64,000 bases of DNA from an uncultured Flavobacterium sp. (GTDB lineage Bacteria; Bacteroidota; Bacteroidia; Flavobacteriales; Flavobacteriaceae): positions 315,921 through 379,920 of the forward strand of contig NZ_OY730238.1 in assembly GCF_963422545.1 (NCBI RefSeq), given 5' to 3'. The position numbers were made by a program, and so were the translations under genes. Each line of letters starts with the position of its first letter. The stretch's first letter is position 1. A model generated the notes under the pieces. That model was given only the letters and a program-made list of their open reading frames with translations. It had not been told where the DNA came from and ran no database searches. Positions 53,870-62,700 of this stretch are shown here, one piece after another.

Positions 53870-54247
53870 TTGAAGAAGTTTTTTATCATATTTCTTTCCT
53901 GTATGCTTCTGGTGCCATCATTTGGCAGTTTCTTTGTTTATACCTCATTCAAATTAAATCAGGATGAGATTTCAAAAACCATTTGTGTACAACGAAAAAT
54001 GGTTTTTAATACCTGTAACGGACGTTGCGAACTTCAAAAAAGCTTAAAAAAATACGCTGATAACGAAAAGAAAATGCAAAACAACCTGAAAGAAAAAGCA
54101 GAAGTTGTTTACATTCAAAGTACAGCTACAAATAATTTCAAATTAGTAACACCAATAGAATCAAAAGAAAAAGTTTTTGCTTCATTAGATGAGAAACCAA
54201 TTTCAGTTTCAACTGCTACTTTTCGCCCTCCATCCTATTTTATATAA
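53870..54247 (+). CDS. Small membrane-anchored CxxxC protein, copy 1 of the metal locus
   Basis: The product has 125 residues. TTG at 53870 is taken as start (MKKFFIIFLSCMLLVPSFG). The N-terminal hydrophobic segment is followed by TICVQRKMVFNTCNGRCELQ with the CNGRC pair, then a charged helix (KKYADNEKKMQNNLKEK) and an aromatic tail (FRPPSYFI). The two Cys and nearby residues could bind a metal ion or form a disulfide. Its paralogue at 57562 has the same length and near-identical DNA. It is the first gene of the MbnP/MbnH locus. The function is inferred from the neighbours only. Confidence 0.75.
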   Translation: MKKFFIIFLSCMLLVPSFGSFFVYTSFKLNQDEISKTICVQRKMVFNTCNGRCELQKSLKKYADNEKKMQNNLKEKAEVVYIQSTATNNFKLVTPIESKEKVFASLDEKPISVSTATFRPPSYFI

Positions 54248-54357
54248 TTTTTAAATCACATTTCAATTTTCTATTGAGATGATTTTTTCGTTGTTCTCAA
54301 AACAATGAAAACGTGTTTACACACATTCTAAATTTAAAATTATATAAAATTCATAAA

Positions 54358-55161
54358 ATGAAAAATACTTTATACAAAGCATTCGCTATTGTAGCAATGG
54401 CTATATCTCTGGTTTCATGTTCAAGTGATGATAACAGCAATACGGTTTCAGGAAACGGAAAAATTATCTTAGAATTTGATAACGCTTACGGCGCAAACGA
54501 TCTTATTTTAAACACTCAGGGAAATACAACTTCTAACAATGAAGTATTAAAAATCAGTACTATTAAGTACATTATTAGCAATGTCGTTTTGACAAAAGCC
54601 GACGGAACTACTTTTACATATCCTAAAAGCAAAAGTTATTTTATTGCTGATGAATCAACTGCAGCTGGGCGCGAATTCGAACTTACAGATGTTCCTGCGG
54701 GAGATTACATAAAAGTAAAATTCGGAATTGGAGTTGATGAGGAGCAGTGGAAATTAGGAGCAGCAGGTCAGGGTGATTTTCTTGCGCAGGCTGATAAAGC
54801 AGGAATGTTGTGGTCTTGGGCAGCAGGTTATAAATTCCTTGCTTTCGAAGGTACTTTTACATCTCCAACCGTCACTACTCCAACTTCTTTTATGATTCAC
54901 ACCGGCAAAACAGGAACAGATTACAACTATACCGAAGTAACTGTTGATATGCCAACAAAAGCTTTGGTTCGTACTACAATTACTCCCGAAGTTCACTTAA
55001 TTACAGACTTGTCTAAAATTATTGACGGAAAAAACAAAATCAAACTTTCTGACAACAATGCCGGCGGAATGGGTGCAATGATTATGGGCGGAGCTAATTT
55101 GCCATTAATTACCCAAAACATTAGCGCAATGTTTAGAGTTGACCACGTACATAACGACTAA
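54358..55161 (+). CDS. MbnP-like copper-binding lipoprotein
   Basis: The product has 267 residues with a lipoprotein signal ending LVSCSSDDN. The family order is visible: ILEFDNAYGANDLILNTQG, ISTIKYIISNVVLTKADG, FGIGVDEEQW, MLWSWAAGYKFLAFEGTF, FMIHTGKTG and the end MFRVDHVHND. MbnP proteins bind copper after a conserved Trp is oxidised to kynurenine by the partner MbnH; the WSW motif holds candidate Trp residues. The ATG at 54358 is used (MKNTLYKAFA). The MbnH-like gene follows. Confidence 0.88.
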   Translation: MKNTLYKAFAIVAMAISLVSCSSDDNSNTVSGNGKIILEFDNAYGANDLILNTQGNTTSNNEVLKISTIKYIISNVVLTKADGTTFTYPKSKSYFIADESTAAGREFELTDVPAGDYIKVKFGIGVDEEQWKLGAAGQGDFLAQADKAGMLWSWAAGYKFLAFEGTFTSPTVTTPTSFMIHTGKTGTDYNYTEVTVDMPTKALVRTTITPEVHLITDLSKIIDGKNKIKLSDNNAGGMGAMIMGGANLPLITQNISAMFRVDHVHND

Positions 55162-55170
55162 TTTTATTTT

Positions 55171-55290
55171 CAGGAGCACAAAAGTTAAGGTTTCACAGAA
55201 ATAACGTCCCGCTTTACGTTTCAATCTTTTTATCCGCGGCGGCGGATAAAAAGGATTTCCACTGCAATCGGGGCTATACTACAACTTTTG
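55171..55290 (-). ncRNA. Hairpin repeat element, copy c
   Basis: On the minus strand it reads GTATAGCCCCGATTGCAGTG, GAAATCCTTTTT, the hairpin ATCCGCCGCCGCGGAT, AAAAAGATTG and CGTAAAGCGGGA. It lies in the metal locus between the MbnP-like and MbnH-like genes, antisense to both. The stem sequence differs from the other copies but pairs. Confidence 0.55.
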
Positions 55291-55312
55291 TACTTCTAAT
55301 AAACAAAAAATC

Positions 55313-56353
55313 ATGCTGAAAATAAAACATTTTCTATTGTTAATCCTTCCGTTGTTATGGAGTTGTTCTGATCAGGATGACAAGTATGTAAACATTCCTT
55401 TAGAATTTAAAGTTCCATCTAATTTTCCTGATTTAGCATACAATATTGCACTGAATCCGCCAACAGAAAAAGGATTTGAATTGGGTAAAAAACTGTTCTA
55501 TGACGGACGTTTAGCTTCTGATGGAGTTGTTTCCTGCGGGTTTTGTCACATACAAGCCAATGCTTTTACACATCACGGACATACTGTAAGTCATGGCGTA
55601 GATAATGCTCAAGGAACACGAAACACGCCATCGATTCAGAATTTGGCGTATCAAACCACATTTATGTACGATGGAGCGGCAGATCATTTAGACTTACAAC
55701 CCATAATTCCGTTGACGAGTATTATTGAAATGAATGGTGATTTGAATGCCATATTAAAAATGATGAAAGCCGATAAAGATTATCAAAAACTATTCGGACA
55801 AGCTTTTGATGATGGCGCAATTACAACCGAAAACATGCTTAAAGCACTTTCGCAATTTATGGTAATGATCGTTTCGTCTAATTCAAAATTTGACAAATAC
55901 AGACGAAATGAATCTGGCGGAACTTTGACCTCAGATGAATTAGCAGGATACAATTTGTTTAAATCAAAATGCGCGTCTTGTCACGCAACAGACTTACAAA
56001 CCGATAATTCATTTCGTAATAATGGTCTTGCTGTAAACCCAATGGTAAATGATGTTGGCCGTTACAAAGTAACTGAATTAGCAAGTGATTATTACAAATT
56101 CAAAGTGCCAAGTTTACGAAACGTAGAAGTTTCAGGACCTTATATGCATGACGGAAGATTTGGAACTCTTGAAGGCGTTTTAGATCATTATGCAAGCGGA
56201 ATAGAATCTTCGGCAACTTTAGATCCAATATTAAAACAGAATGGGAAATTAGGAATTGCGCTTTCTGAAACAGATAAAAAACAAATAATAGCTTTCCTGA
56301 AAACGTTGACTGACAATCAATATTTGACAGATAAACGTTTTTCAGAATTTTAA
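55313..56353 (+). CDS. MbnH-like diheme cytochrome c peroxidase family lipoprotein
   Basis: The product has 346 residues with a lipoprotein signal ending LLWSCSDQ. Two heme c sites are seen: SCGFCHIQANAF and KCASCHATDLQ. Further family parts are GKKLFYDGRLASDGVV, NTPSIQNLAYQTTFMYDGA, FKVPSLRNVEVSGPYMHDG and RFGTLEGVLDHYASG. The group includes MauG and MbnH; MbnH oxidises Trp in MbnP. Its position directly after the MbnP-like gene supports this role. The site is periplasmic or outer-membrane-attached. Confidence 0.92.
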   Translation: MLKIKHFLLLILPLLWSCSDQDDKYVNIPLEFKVPSNFPDLAYNIALNPPTEKGFELGKKLFYDGRLASDGVVSCGFCHIQANAFTHHGHTVSHGVDNAQGTRNTPSIQNLAYQTTFMYDGAADHLDLQPIIPLTSIIEMNGDLNAILKMMKADKDYQKLFGQAFDDGAITTENMLKALSQFMVMIVSSNSKFDKYRRNESGGTLTSDELAGYNLFKSKCASCHATDLQTDNSFRNNGLAVNPMVNDVGRYKVTELASDYYKFKVPSLRNVEVSGPYMHDGRFGTLEGVLDHYASGIESSATLDPILKQNGKLGIALSETDKKQIIAFLKTLTDNQYLTDKRFSEF

Positions 56354-56362
56354 AAGAAATTA

Positions 56363-56410
56363 GCCCACAGATTGTACGGATTGCACGGATCAACACAGAT
56401 TAAAAAGCAA
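56363..56410. repeat. CACAGATT-type dispersed repeat (single arm)
   Basis: It holds CCCACAGATTGTACGGATTG then CACGGATCAACACAGATTA, related to the inverted repeat at 60190-60260. Confidence 0.55.
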
Positions 56411-56459
56411 TTTATCCTGATAGCGATCAGAAGTGGCAAAAAATAAAGTTATAATGAAA

Positions 56460-56553
56460 ACTGGAGCCCTAGCCCCGATAGAGGCGGTATCCTTTTTTGG
56501 GGTGATTTTTCTTCACCCCAAAAAAGATATAGCCGAAAGCGGGATCAGCTCTT
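56460..56553 (+). ncRNA. Hairpin repeat element, copy d
   Basis: It reads CTGGAGCCCTAGCCCCGATA, GAGGCGGTATCC, then TTTTTTGGGGTGA and its mirror TTCACCCCAAAAAA, then GATATAGCCGAAAGCGGGAT and CAGCTC. It has the best hairpin of the four copies. It lies on the plus strand ahead of the gene at 56567. Confidence 0.6.
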
Positions 56554-56566
56554 AAAAATAATTAAA

Positions 56567-57526
56567 ATGAAAAAATTAACAATAATGTTTACGCTTTTGG
56601 TTGGTTTCTCAGCCTTTAGTTTTACAGTAAAAGATAGTATTTCGGCGTTCACTTTTCAGCGTTTGGCAATGATGGAAGATTTTGATTGTGATGCTTGTGG
56701 CTGTTCTGCAAGTGGTGGAAGTATGGGTTTTAGTTCGATGTTGAACAATAATTTTGTAGGTTTAAGATACTTCAAACAAAGTTATACAAGTCGCGACGGA
56801 ATCTTTGCCAATTCGCCTTGGATCGATGAAAACTTTAATACTATTCAGGCTTGGGCAAGAATTCCCGTTACGGAGAAAATTCAGATTTCGGCTTTAGTAC
56901 CTTATCATTTTCATGAGAGAGAATTAACTGCGGGAACTGAAAGCATTTCAGGATTAGGAGATATTACCGTGATGGCTTTGTATACGGTTTTTGAAACAAA
57001 AAAAGACAGCACGTTTTTTACCCATAAAATAAACCTTGGCGGAGGTGTTAAAATTCCGACTGGAAAATTTACAGAAGCCAATAATTTAGGAAGTGTAAAT
57101 CAAAGTTTTCAATTAGGAACCGGAAGTTGGGATTTTCCTTTGGTTTCGGAATATGTGATTAAGCACAAAAACCTGGGTTTAAACACTACGCTTAATTATA
57201 TTTTCAAAACCGAGAACAGCAAAAATTACCAATACGGCGATCAGTTTAATTATGCGGGAACCTTCTTTTATTTATTTGATTTAAAATCGGTTCAAATTGT
57301 TCCACAAGCTGGTTTGGCAGGCGAAGTATATCAAACCAACAAACAACATAGTTTGGATTTGCCTAATACGGCAGGCGATATTTTATTTGGAAAATTTGGC
57401 ATTGAAGCCGGAAAAGATAAATTTTCGGTTGGTATAAATGCAATGCTGCCTATCAGCCAAAATTTATCAAATGGCAATATGGAAGCTAATTACAGATGGA
57501 GTATAAACTTGAATTATACACTCTAA
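56567..57526 (+). CDS. Outer-membrane protein of the metal locus with N-terminal CDACGC motif
   Basis: The product has 319 residues with a signal peptide ending SAFSF. Shortly after it comes DFDCDACGCSASGGSMGFSS, a Cys-rich segment that could bind copper. The rest alternates as a small beta barrel (IQISALVPYHFHERELTAG, VNQSFQLGTGSWDFPLVSE) and ends WSINLNYTL. It is similar in layout to transporter-like barrel proteins that occur with MbnP/MbnH pairs. The substrate is inferred as copper. It lies 36 bases before copy 2 of the CxxxC gene. Confidence 0.78.
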   Translation: MKKLTIMFTLLVGFSAFSFTVKDSISAFTFQRLAMMEDFDCDACGCSASGGSMGFSSMLNNNFVGLRYFKQSYTSRDGIFANSPWIDENFNTIQAWARIPVTEKIQISALVPYHFHERELTAGTESISGLGDITVMALYTVFETKKDSTFFTHKINLGGGVKIPTGKFTEANNLGSVNQSFQLGTGSWDFPLVSEYVIKHKNLGLNTTLNYIFKTENSKNYQYGDQFNYAGTFFYLFDLKSVQIVPQAGLAGEVYQTNKQHSLDLPNTAGDILFGKFGIEAGKDKFSVGINAMLPISQNLSNGNMEANYRWSINLNYTL

Positions 57527-57561
57527 TCATTAAATACAACTTTAAAACAACGAAACAGACT

Positions 57562-57939
57562 TTGAAAAAAATCATAATCATATTTCTTTCCTTTATGCTT
57601 TTGGTGCCATCATTTGGCAGTTTCTTTGTTTATACCAAATTCAAATTAAATCAGGACGAAATTTCAAAAACCATTTGTGTACAACGCAAAATGATTTTTA
57701 ATTCGTGTAACGGACGATGCGAACTTCAGAAAAGTTTAAAAAAATACGCTGACAACGAAAAAAAGATGCAAGACAATCTAAAAGAAAAAGCAGAAGTTGT
57801 TTACATTCAAAACAGCACTGCCAATAATTTTAAATTGATTGTGCCAATAGAATCAAGAACAGTCCTTTTTGCTTATTTTGATAAAAAACCAATTTCAGTT
57901 TCGAACGCTACTTTTCATCCGCCATCCTATTTTATATAA
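57562..57939 (+). CDS. Small membrane-anchored CxxxC protein, copy 2 of the metal locus
   Basis: The product has 125 residues from the TTG at 57562 (MKKIIIIFLSFMLLVPSFG). Its longest frame starts inside the preceding gene and is not used. It keeps TICVQRKMIFNSCNGRCELQ, the helix KKYADNEKKMQDNLKEK and the end FHPPSYFI. DNA identity with copy 1 is very high over most of the length, so the duplication is recent or maintained by conversion. It lies directly ahead of the TonB-dependent receptor gene. Confidence 0.75.
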   Translation: MKKIIIIFLSFMLLVPSFGSFFVYTKFKLNQDEISKTICVQRKMIFNSCNGRCELQKSLKKYADNEKKMQDNLKEKAEVVYIQNSTANNFKLIVPIESRTVLFAYFDKKPISVSNATFHPPSYFI

Positions 57940-58011
57940 ATTCAGTCATACTTTTTCTTGCTTAAAAACCAGAAAAAGACATGTTACTTTTTAAAATTTA
58001 TATAATTTATA

Positions 58012-60171
58012 ATGAAAAAAATATACCTAACGCTATTAATCATAGGGCAATGTGTTTTAGCACAGAATAAAGCAGAAAGAGACACAACAAAATCTCAAGA
58101 ACTGGAAAACGTTTTTATAACAGCCAATCGTACCGCTACTTTACGCAAAGAAACTCCCGTTGCTATTAGTAAAATAACAGCAAAAACAATCAACGAAACC
58201 AAAGCCACGGCGGTTTACGAAATTATCAATAAAACGCCGGGAGTCTTGATGGTTAATTTAGGAAACGAACAACACATGATGTCGATTCGTCAGCCAATGA
58301 CAACCAATGCTTATTATTTATATCTGGAAGATGGCTTGCCAATTCGCCCAATGGGAATCTTCAATCACAATTCTTTACTAGAAATCAATCAATATAATTT
58401 GCAAAGTATTGAAGTTGTAAAAGGTCCCGTTTCTTCTTTATACGGCCCGGAAGCTGTGGGTGGAACGATTAATTTAATTTCGCTAAAACCACCTGTTGAT
58501 CCGGAATTTAAATTTGGCGTTCAGGCAGATAATTATGGTTACAGAAGATTTCAGGCTGCCGGTGGAGCAACAATTGGTAAAGTTGGTTTTCATATTGCCG
58601 GAATTTCAAGTTTGCAGGAAAATGGCTGGATGGCTTATTCTGACTACAACAAAGACAATCTGAACGCGAGAATCGATTATAACATCTCACCTTCTACCCG
58701 ATTGATTAGTAATACGATGTATGGAAAATATTATTCAGACATGAGCGGAACGGTAAACGAAGATGCTTTTAACAACAGAACATACAAAAGCACTTCTAAT
58801 TTCACTTATAGAAAATCTGATGCTTTACGAACACGATTAACATTAGAACATGACTGGAACAGCAATTCAAGCAGTTATATTACAGCTTATTTAAGAGACA
58901 ATAAATTAGGTCAAAATCCTTCTTACGGAATTAAATGGAGTCCAACTGTAAATCCTACAACAGCAAAAGGTGAAGTAAATTCGAACAATTTTAAAAGTTA
59001 TGGCGCTATTGGGCAGCATACTCAAAAATTCGATTTCTTAAAAACCAAACTGGTTGCTGGAGCATTATACGATTATTCTCCCGTTACTTATTGGTCTTAT
59101 GTAATTGATTTAAAAGCAAACTTAAATCCGGGAGCGCCGGGAAAACAAACTGTAGATTCTTATGAGATTATTGCCGAGCATCCGGATTCAAAACTGGCCG
59201 ATTATACTGCTGATATTTTCAACACAGCTGGATATGCACAACTGAGTTTTAATCCGATAGAAAAATTAGTTATCACTGTTGGCGGTCGTTACGACAACAT
59301 GAAAGTCAATTATGAAAATGCTTTAGACAAATCTACTGGAAGCAAGGTTTATGACAAAATGACTTTTAAAGCAGGTGCAAATTACAATCCGGTTGAATAT
59401 GCCGGTTTTTATGGCAATTATTCACAAGGTTTTGCGCCTCCGGGAATCACCTCTATTTTTAGAACAAAACCCGGAACTGGCGGAACAACAGGCGTTCCTG
59501 CTGATTTTTATTATAATCTGGAACCTGCAACTTTCAATAATTACGAAGTTGGCGGATGGCTTTCTTTCCTTCAAAACAAATTAAATTTTGATTATGCGCT
59601 CTATTATATGGAAGGGAAAAATGAACTTTTAAATATCAAACTTGCCGATAATTCAACTGATTATCGTTCAGCCGGAGAAACCCGTCATAAAGGAATTGAA
59701 TTTGGAGCTTCATACCGACCTTCAAAACAATTCAACATTCGTCTTGGCGGAACTTATGCACAACACACTTATATAGATTTCAAACTTTCGGACAAATCAA
59801 GCGATCCTATTCAGGATTTAAACGGAAAAGAAATGCCTGCTGCCCCAAAATGGTCTGGAAATTCTGAGGTTAGTTATTATCCAAACTGGCTTCCGAATCT
59901 AAGAACTTCTGTAGAGTGGCAACTTGTGGGAAGTTATTATCAAGACCAGATCAATACCGTAAAATATAGTGGTTACAACATATTTAACGCAAGAGTTGGT
60001 TATCAATGGAAACGAATTGAAGTTTACGGAAACGTACTTAATTTAACCGATAAATTATACGCCTACAACGTTTCAAGAGCTAATACCGCAAATGCGCAAC
60101 CAACTTATACGGCTGCTGCTCCAAGAACTTTTGTATTTGGGATACAGTATAATTTTTCATTAAAAAAATAA
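58012..60171 (+). CDS. TonB-dependent receptor, likely for copper or a metal chelate
   Basis: The product has 719 residues with a signal peptide (LTLLIIGQCVLAQNK). The plug domain has ENVFITANRTATLRKETPV, YEIINKTPGVLMVNLG and VEVVKGPVSSLYGPEAVGG-like text (IEVVKGPVSSLYGPEAVGG). The barrel ends ARVGYQWKRIEVYGNVLNLT and FVFGIQYNFSLKK. There is no SusC-type N-terminal extension, so it is an iron- or copper-type receptor. It follows copy 2 of the CxxxC gene and precedes a PepSY protein. The ligand is an inference from context. Confidence 0.92.
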   Translation: MKKIYLTLLIIGQCVLAQNKAERDTTKSQELENVFITANRTATLRKETPVAISKITAKTINETKATAVYEIINKTPGVLMVNLGNEQHMMSIRQPMTTNAYYLYLEDGLPIRPMGIFNHNSLLEINQYNLQSIEVVKGPVSSLYGPEAVGGTINLISLKPPVDPEFKFGVQADNYGYRRFQAAGGATIGKVGFHIAGISSLQENGWMAYSDYNKDNLNARIDYNISPSTRLISNTMYGKYYSDMSGTVNEDAFNNRTYKSTSNFTYRKSDALRTRLTLEHDWNSNSSSYITAYLRDNKLGQNPSYGIKWSPTVNPTTAKGEVNSNNFKSYGAIGQHTQKFDFLKTKLVAGALYDYSPVTYWSYVIDLKANLNPGAPGKQTVDSYEIIAEHPDSKLADYTADIFNTAGYAQLSFNPIEKLVITVGGRYDNMKVNYENALDKSTGSKVYDKMTFKAGANYNPVEYAGFYGNYSQGFAPPGITSIFRTKPGTGGTTGVPADFYYNLEPATFNNYEVGGWLSFLQNKLNFDYALYYMEGKNELLNIKLADNSTDYRSAGETRHKGIEFGASYRPSKQFNIRLGGTYAQHTYIDFKLSDKSSDPIQDLNGKEMPAAPKWSGNSEVSYYPNWLPNLRTSVEWQLVGSYYQDQINTVKYSGYNIFNARVGYQWKRIEVYGNVLNLTDKLYAYNVSRANTANAQPTYTAAAPRTFVFGIQYNFSLKK

Positions 60172-60189
60172 GTTTTTGCCAATATTTTT

Positions 60190-60260
60190 TGCCACAGATT
60201 AAAATGATTAACACAGATTATTAAAAAAAAAATCATTCTAATCCTGTAATCTGTGGCTAA
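60190..60260. repeat. Inverted repeat of the CCACAGATT family
   Basis: GCCACAGATTAAAATGATTA on the left pairs with TAATCTGTGGC on the right, around an A-rich loop, between the receptor and PepSY genes. Confidence 0.7.
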
Positions 60261-60290
60261 AAAACATATATAAATCATAAGAACTCAAAT

Positions 60291-61892
60291 ATGAGCAAAG
60301 AAATAAAAGAAAAGAAGTATAAAAAAAAAGATTCTAAGATCGTCAAGAAAATCAAGCAACACATGTACAAATGGCATCGTGCTATTGGTTTAATTACAAT
60401 TATTCCGGTAATTTTCTGGACATTATCTGGTTTGATGCATCCGTTTATGGCGCATTTTTTTAAACCTGAAATTGCCCGTGATAAACTGGAACAGCAAATT
60501 ATTGATAAAAATCAATTGCAATTTTCTATTCAGAAAGTTTTACAAAAAAACAACATCTCTGAATTCAAAAATTTTAGAATCGTTTCTTTTAATAATGCTA
60601 CTTTTTACCAGGTAAAAACAATCACTGGAGATTTGTTGTACTTTGATGCTTCGAACACTAAAAAACTCGAAAACGGAGATCAAAAATACGCCGAATGGCT
60701 TTCGCGATATTTCTTAGACGATCAAAAAAGCGTGGTAAAAAAGAGTGAACTTGTAACCGAATTTACTTCGCAATACAAATATGTAAATCGTTATTTGCCT
60801 GTTTATAAACTTAGTTTTGACCGCGATGATGCCATGCAGGTTTATGTAGAAACTTCTTCAAGTAAACTGGCAACTTATAACCCAACGTCACGACAAGCTT
60901 TTATTTGGTTTTTCGACACATTCCATAACTGGTCATTTATCGATGCCATCACCAATAACAGTATCCGAATCATTACGATGATTTTCTTATTGTCCATAAT
61001 TGGATTTTCTGCCTTGAGCGGAATCTTAATTTATGGTTTCTTATGGAAACAATTCAAAAAAACAGATAATTTACAACCTAAAAAAGGACTTAGAAAATAC
61101 CATCGTCAAATTGGGATTTGGGTTTCGCTTTTTACTTTAACATTTGCTTTTAGTGGTGCATATCATGCCACTACAAAATGGAATCCGTATACTTTATCGC
61201 AAATGGTTTACGAACCAACTTTTGAGACCAAAGAAATTCCCGTAGCCAATAATACTTTAAATTTAGACTGGACACGTTTTCAAAATGCGAGTATTATTAC
61301 TTTAAACGATACCACGTATTACCGTTGTCAATTATTGGAAAAAGAAAACAAAAAATTCAAAAAACCAAAAGCTGATTCTAACTCAAAATGGAATAAAAAA
61401 GAAAATAAAAAATCTGAAGTAGTTTATATCAATGCAACAACCAATAAAATAACTCCAAACATTGATATTGAATATGCTGAGTTTCTGGCTTATTATTTTA
61501 CCGATGGCACACCAAAAGCAGCTTGTTGTGAAATGGATCAAAGTTCAGATGAACCACAAACTTCCTTAGAAAATGCAAAATTATTAGAATCTAAAGTTTT
61601 AACTGATTTCGAAAGCAGAGAATATGGCTTTGTCAACAAAAGATTACCTGTTGTAAAACTGGCGTATGATACTCCTGAAAAAGCTACTTATTTCATAGAA
61701 ACTGCCACTTCAAGATTAGCAGCCGTAGTAAAAAGCTCAGATATGGTCGAAGGTTATTCATTTGCTATTTTCCACAAATTTTTATTCATGGATTGGGCTG
61801 GAAAAAACATTCGCGATCTGACAATGGTTTTGGCAGCATTAACTATTTTGATTGTTAGTATTCTTGGATTTATTTTATTCTTAAAAAAGTAG
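60291..61892 (+). CDS. PepSY-associated TM-domain protein
   Basis: The product has 533 residues. The Lys-rich N-terminus is followed by a helix MYKWHRAIGLITIIPVIFW. FFDTFHNWSFIDAI with two further helices and YHRQIGIWVSLFTLTFAFSG follow; the last helix is LTILIVSILGFILFLKK. The periplasmic loops hold the PepSY-type regions. KAACCEMDQSS, near residue 405, has adjacent Cys plus Met that may bind Cu(I). Such proteins often follow TonB receptors and may reduce or pass on the metal at the inner membrane. Confidence 0.85.
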   Translation: MSKEIKEKKYKKKDSKIVKKIKQHMYKWHRAIGLITIIPVIFWTLSGLMHPFMAHFFKPEIARDKLEQQIIDKNQLQFSIQKVLQKNNISEFKNFRIVSFNNATFYQVKTITGDLLYFDASNTKKLENGDQKYAEWLSRYFLDDQKSVVKKSELVTEFTSQYKYVNRYLPVYKLSFDRDDAMQVYVETSSSKLATYNPTSRQAFIWFFDTFHNWSFIDAITNNSIRIITMIFLLSIIGFSALSGILIYGFLWKQFKKTDNLQPKKGLRKYHRQIGIWVSLFTLTFAFSGAYHATTKWNPYTLSQMVYEPTFETKEIPVANNTLNLDWTRFQNASIITLNDTTYYRCQLLEKENKKFKKPKADSNSKWNKKENKKSEVVYINATTNKITPNIDIEYAEFLAYYFTDGTPKAACCEMDQSSDEPQTSLENAKLLESKVLTDFESREYGFVNKRLPVVKLAYDTPEKATYFIETATSRLAAVVKSSDMVEGYSFAIFHKFLFMDWAGKNIRDLTMVLAALTILIVSILGFILFLKK

Positions 61893-61912
61893 ATAAAGGT
61901 TATAAGATTTTT

Positions 61913-61990
61913 TTCTGCCACGAATTACACGAATTTTCACGAATTAATTGATTTAAAAATTTGTGGCAATTCATGTAATTCGTGGCAGAA
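61913..61990. repeat. Inverted repeat of the CACGAATT family
   Basis: TTCTGCCACGAATTACACGA and TCATGTAATTCGTGGCAGAA are arms with one mismatch. ACACGAATTTTCACGAATTA adds tandem units inside the left arm. It is related to the copies at 9961-10046 and 63656-63732. Confidence 0.8.
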
Positions 61991-62064
61991 AACTTCCTCA
62001 ATTACCAAAAAGTGGTTGGGGATTTTTTATATTTGGTCACTAATAAACCTTTTACAAGAAAGAA

Positions 62065-62700
62065 TTGAGAAAAAAAATTCAGTTTTCGTTACTACTAATT
62101 TGGACAATCTGTTTTAGTTATTTCTTTATTTTAATGCTTAAACTAACCTGGCAGTACATTCCGCTAAAAAACGATGCTGCTTTTCTCCAAATTAAACAAA
62201 CGGAAGTTTCTGAAACTCCATATTACATTACCTTCTTTTACATTCATGTTTATTCGGCGATTTTTGTTTTGCTTTCGGGATTTTTTCAGTTTAATAATAC
62301 TCTTTTAAAAAATTATCCTCTTCTGCATAGAAATCTTGGAAAGCTATATGTTTTTGTAGTTTTGTTTTTAAGTGCTCCTTCGGGTTTATTTATTGGCTTT
62401 TTTGCTAATGGTGGATTTTATTCTAAAATATCTTTTATCACTTTATCTATTCTATGGTTTTACTTTACTTTAAAAGGTTTTCTCTTCATTAAAAACAAAG
62501 AAATTGCACAACACAAGGCATTTATGCTGCGAAGTTTTGCTTTAACATTTTCTGCCGTTACCCTACGTTTTTGGAAGGTTATTCTTGTATATTTGTTTCA
62601 TCCAGCGCCAATGGATTTATACCAAATAATTGCTTGGTTAGGATGGATTCCGAATTTATTAATCATTGAATATTATCTTTACTATCAATCAAAAAAATGA
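62065..62700 (+). CDS. DUF2306-type membrane protein
   Basis: The product has 211 residues from a TTG start (62065), with six membrane helices. FFYIHVYSAIFVLLSGFFQF, PLLHRNLGKLYVFVVLFLS and QHKAFMLRSFALTFSAVTLR carry the conserved His residues of DUF2306. These might bind heme or a metal, but the function is unknown. The stop overlaps the next start (ATGA), so translation is coupled to the YARHG gene. It may be part of, or next to, the metal locus. Confidence 0.78.
   Translation: MRKKIQFSLLLIWTICFSYFFILMLKLTWQYIPLKNDAAFLQIKQTEVSETPYYITFFYIHVYSAIFVLLSGFFQFNNTLLKNYPLLHRNLGKLYVFVVLFLSAPSGLFIGFFANGGFYSKISFITLSILWFYFTLKGFLFIKNKEIAQHKAFMLRSFALTFSAVTLRFWKVILVYLFHPAPMDLYQIIAWLGWIPNLLIIEYYLYYQSKK

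Noticed and set aside
57496..57561. Upstream extension of the second CxxxC gene
   Set aside because: It starts inside the barrel protein gene and has no match in copy 1; the shared TTG start is at 57562.
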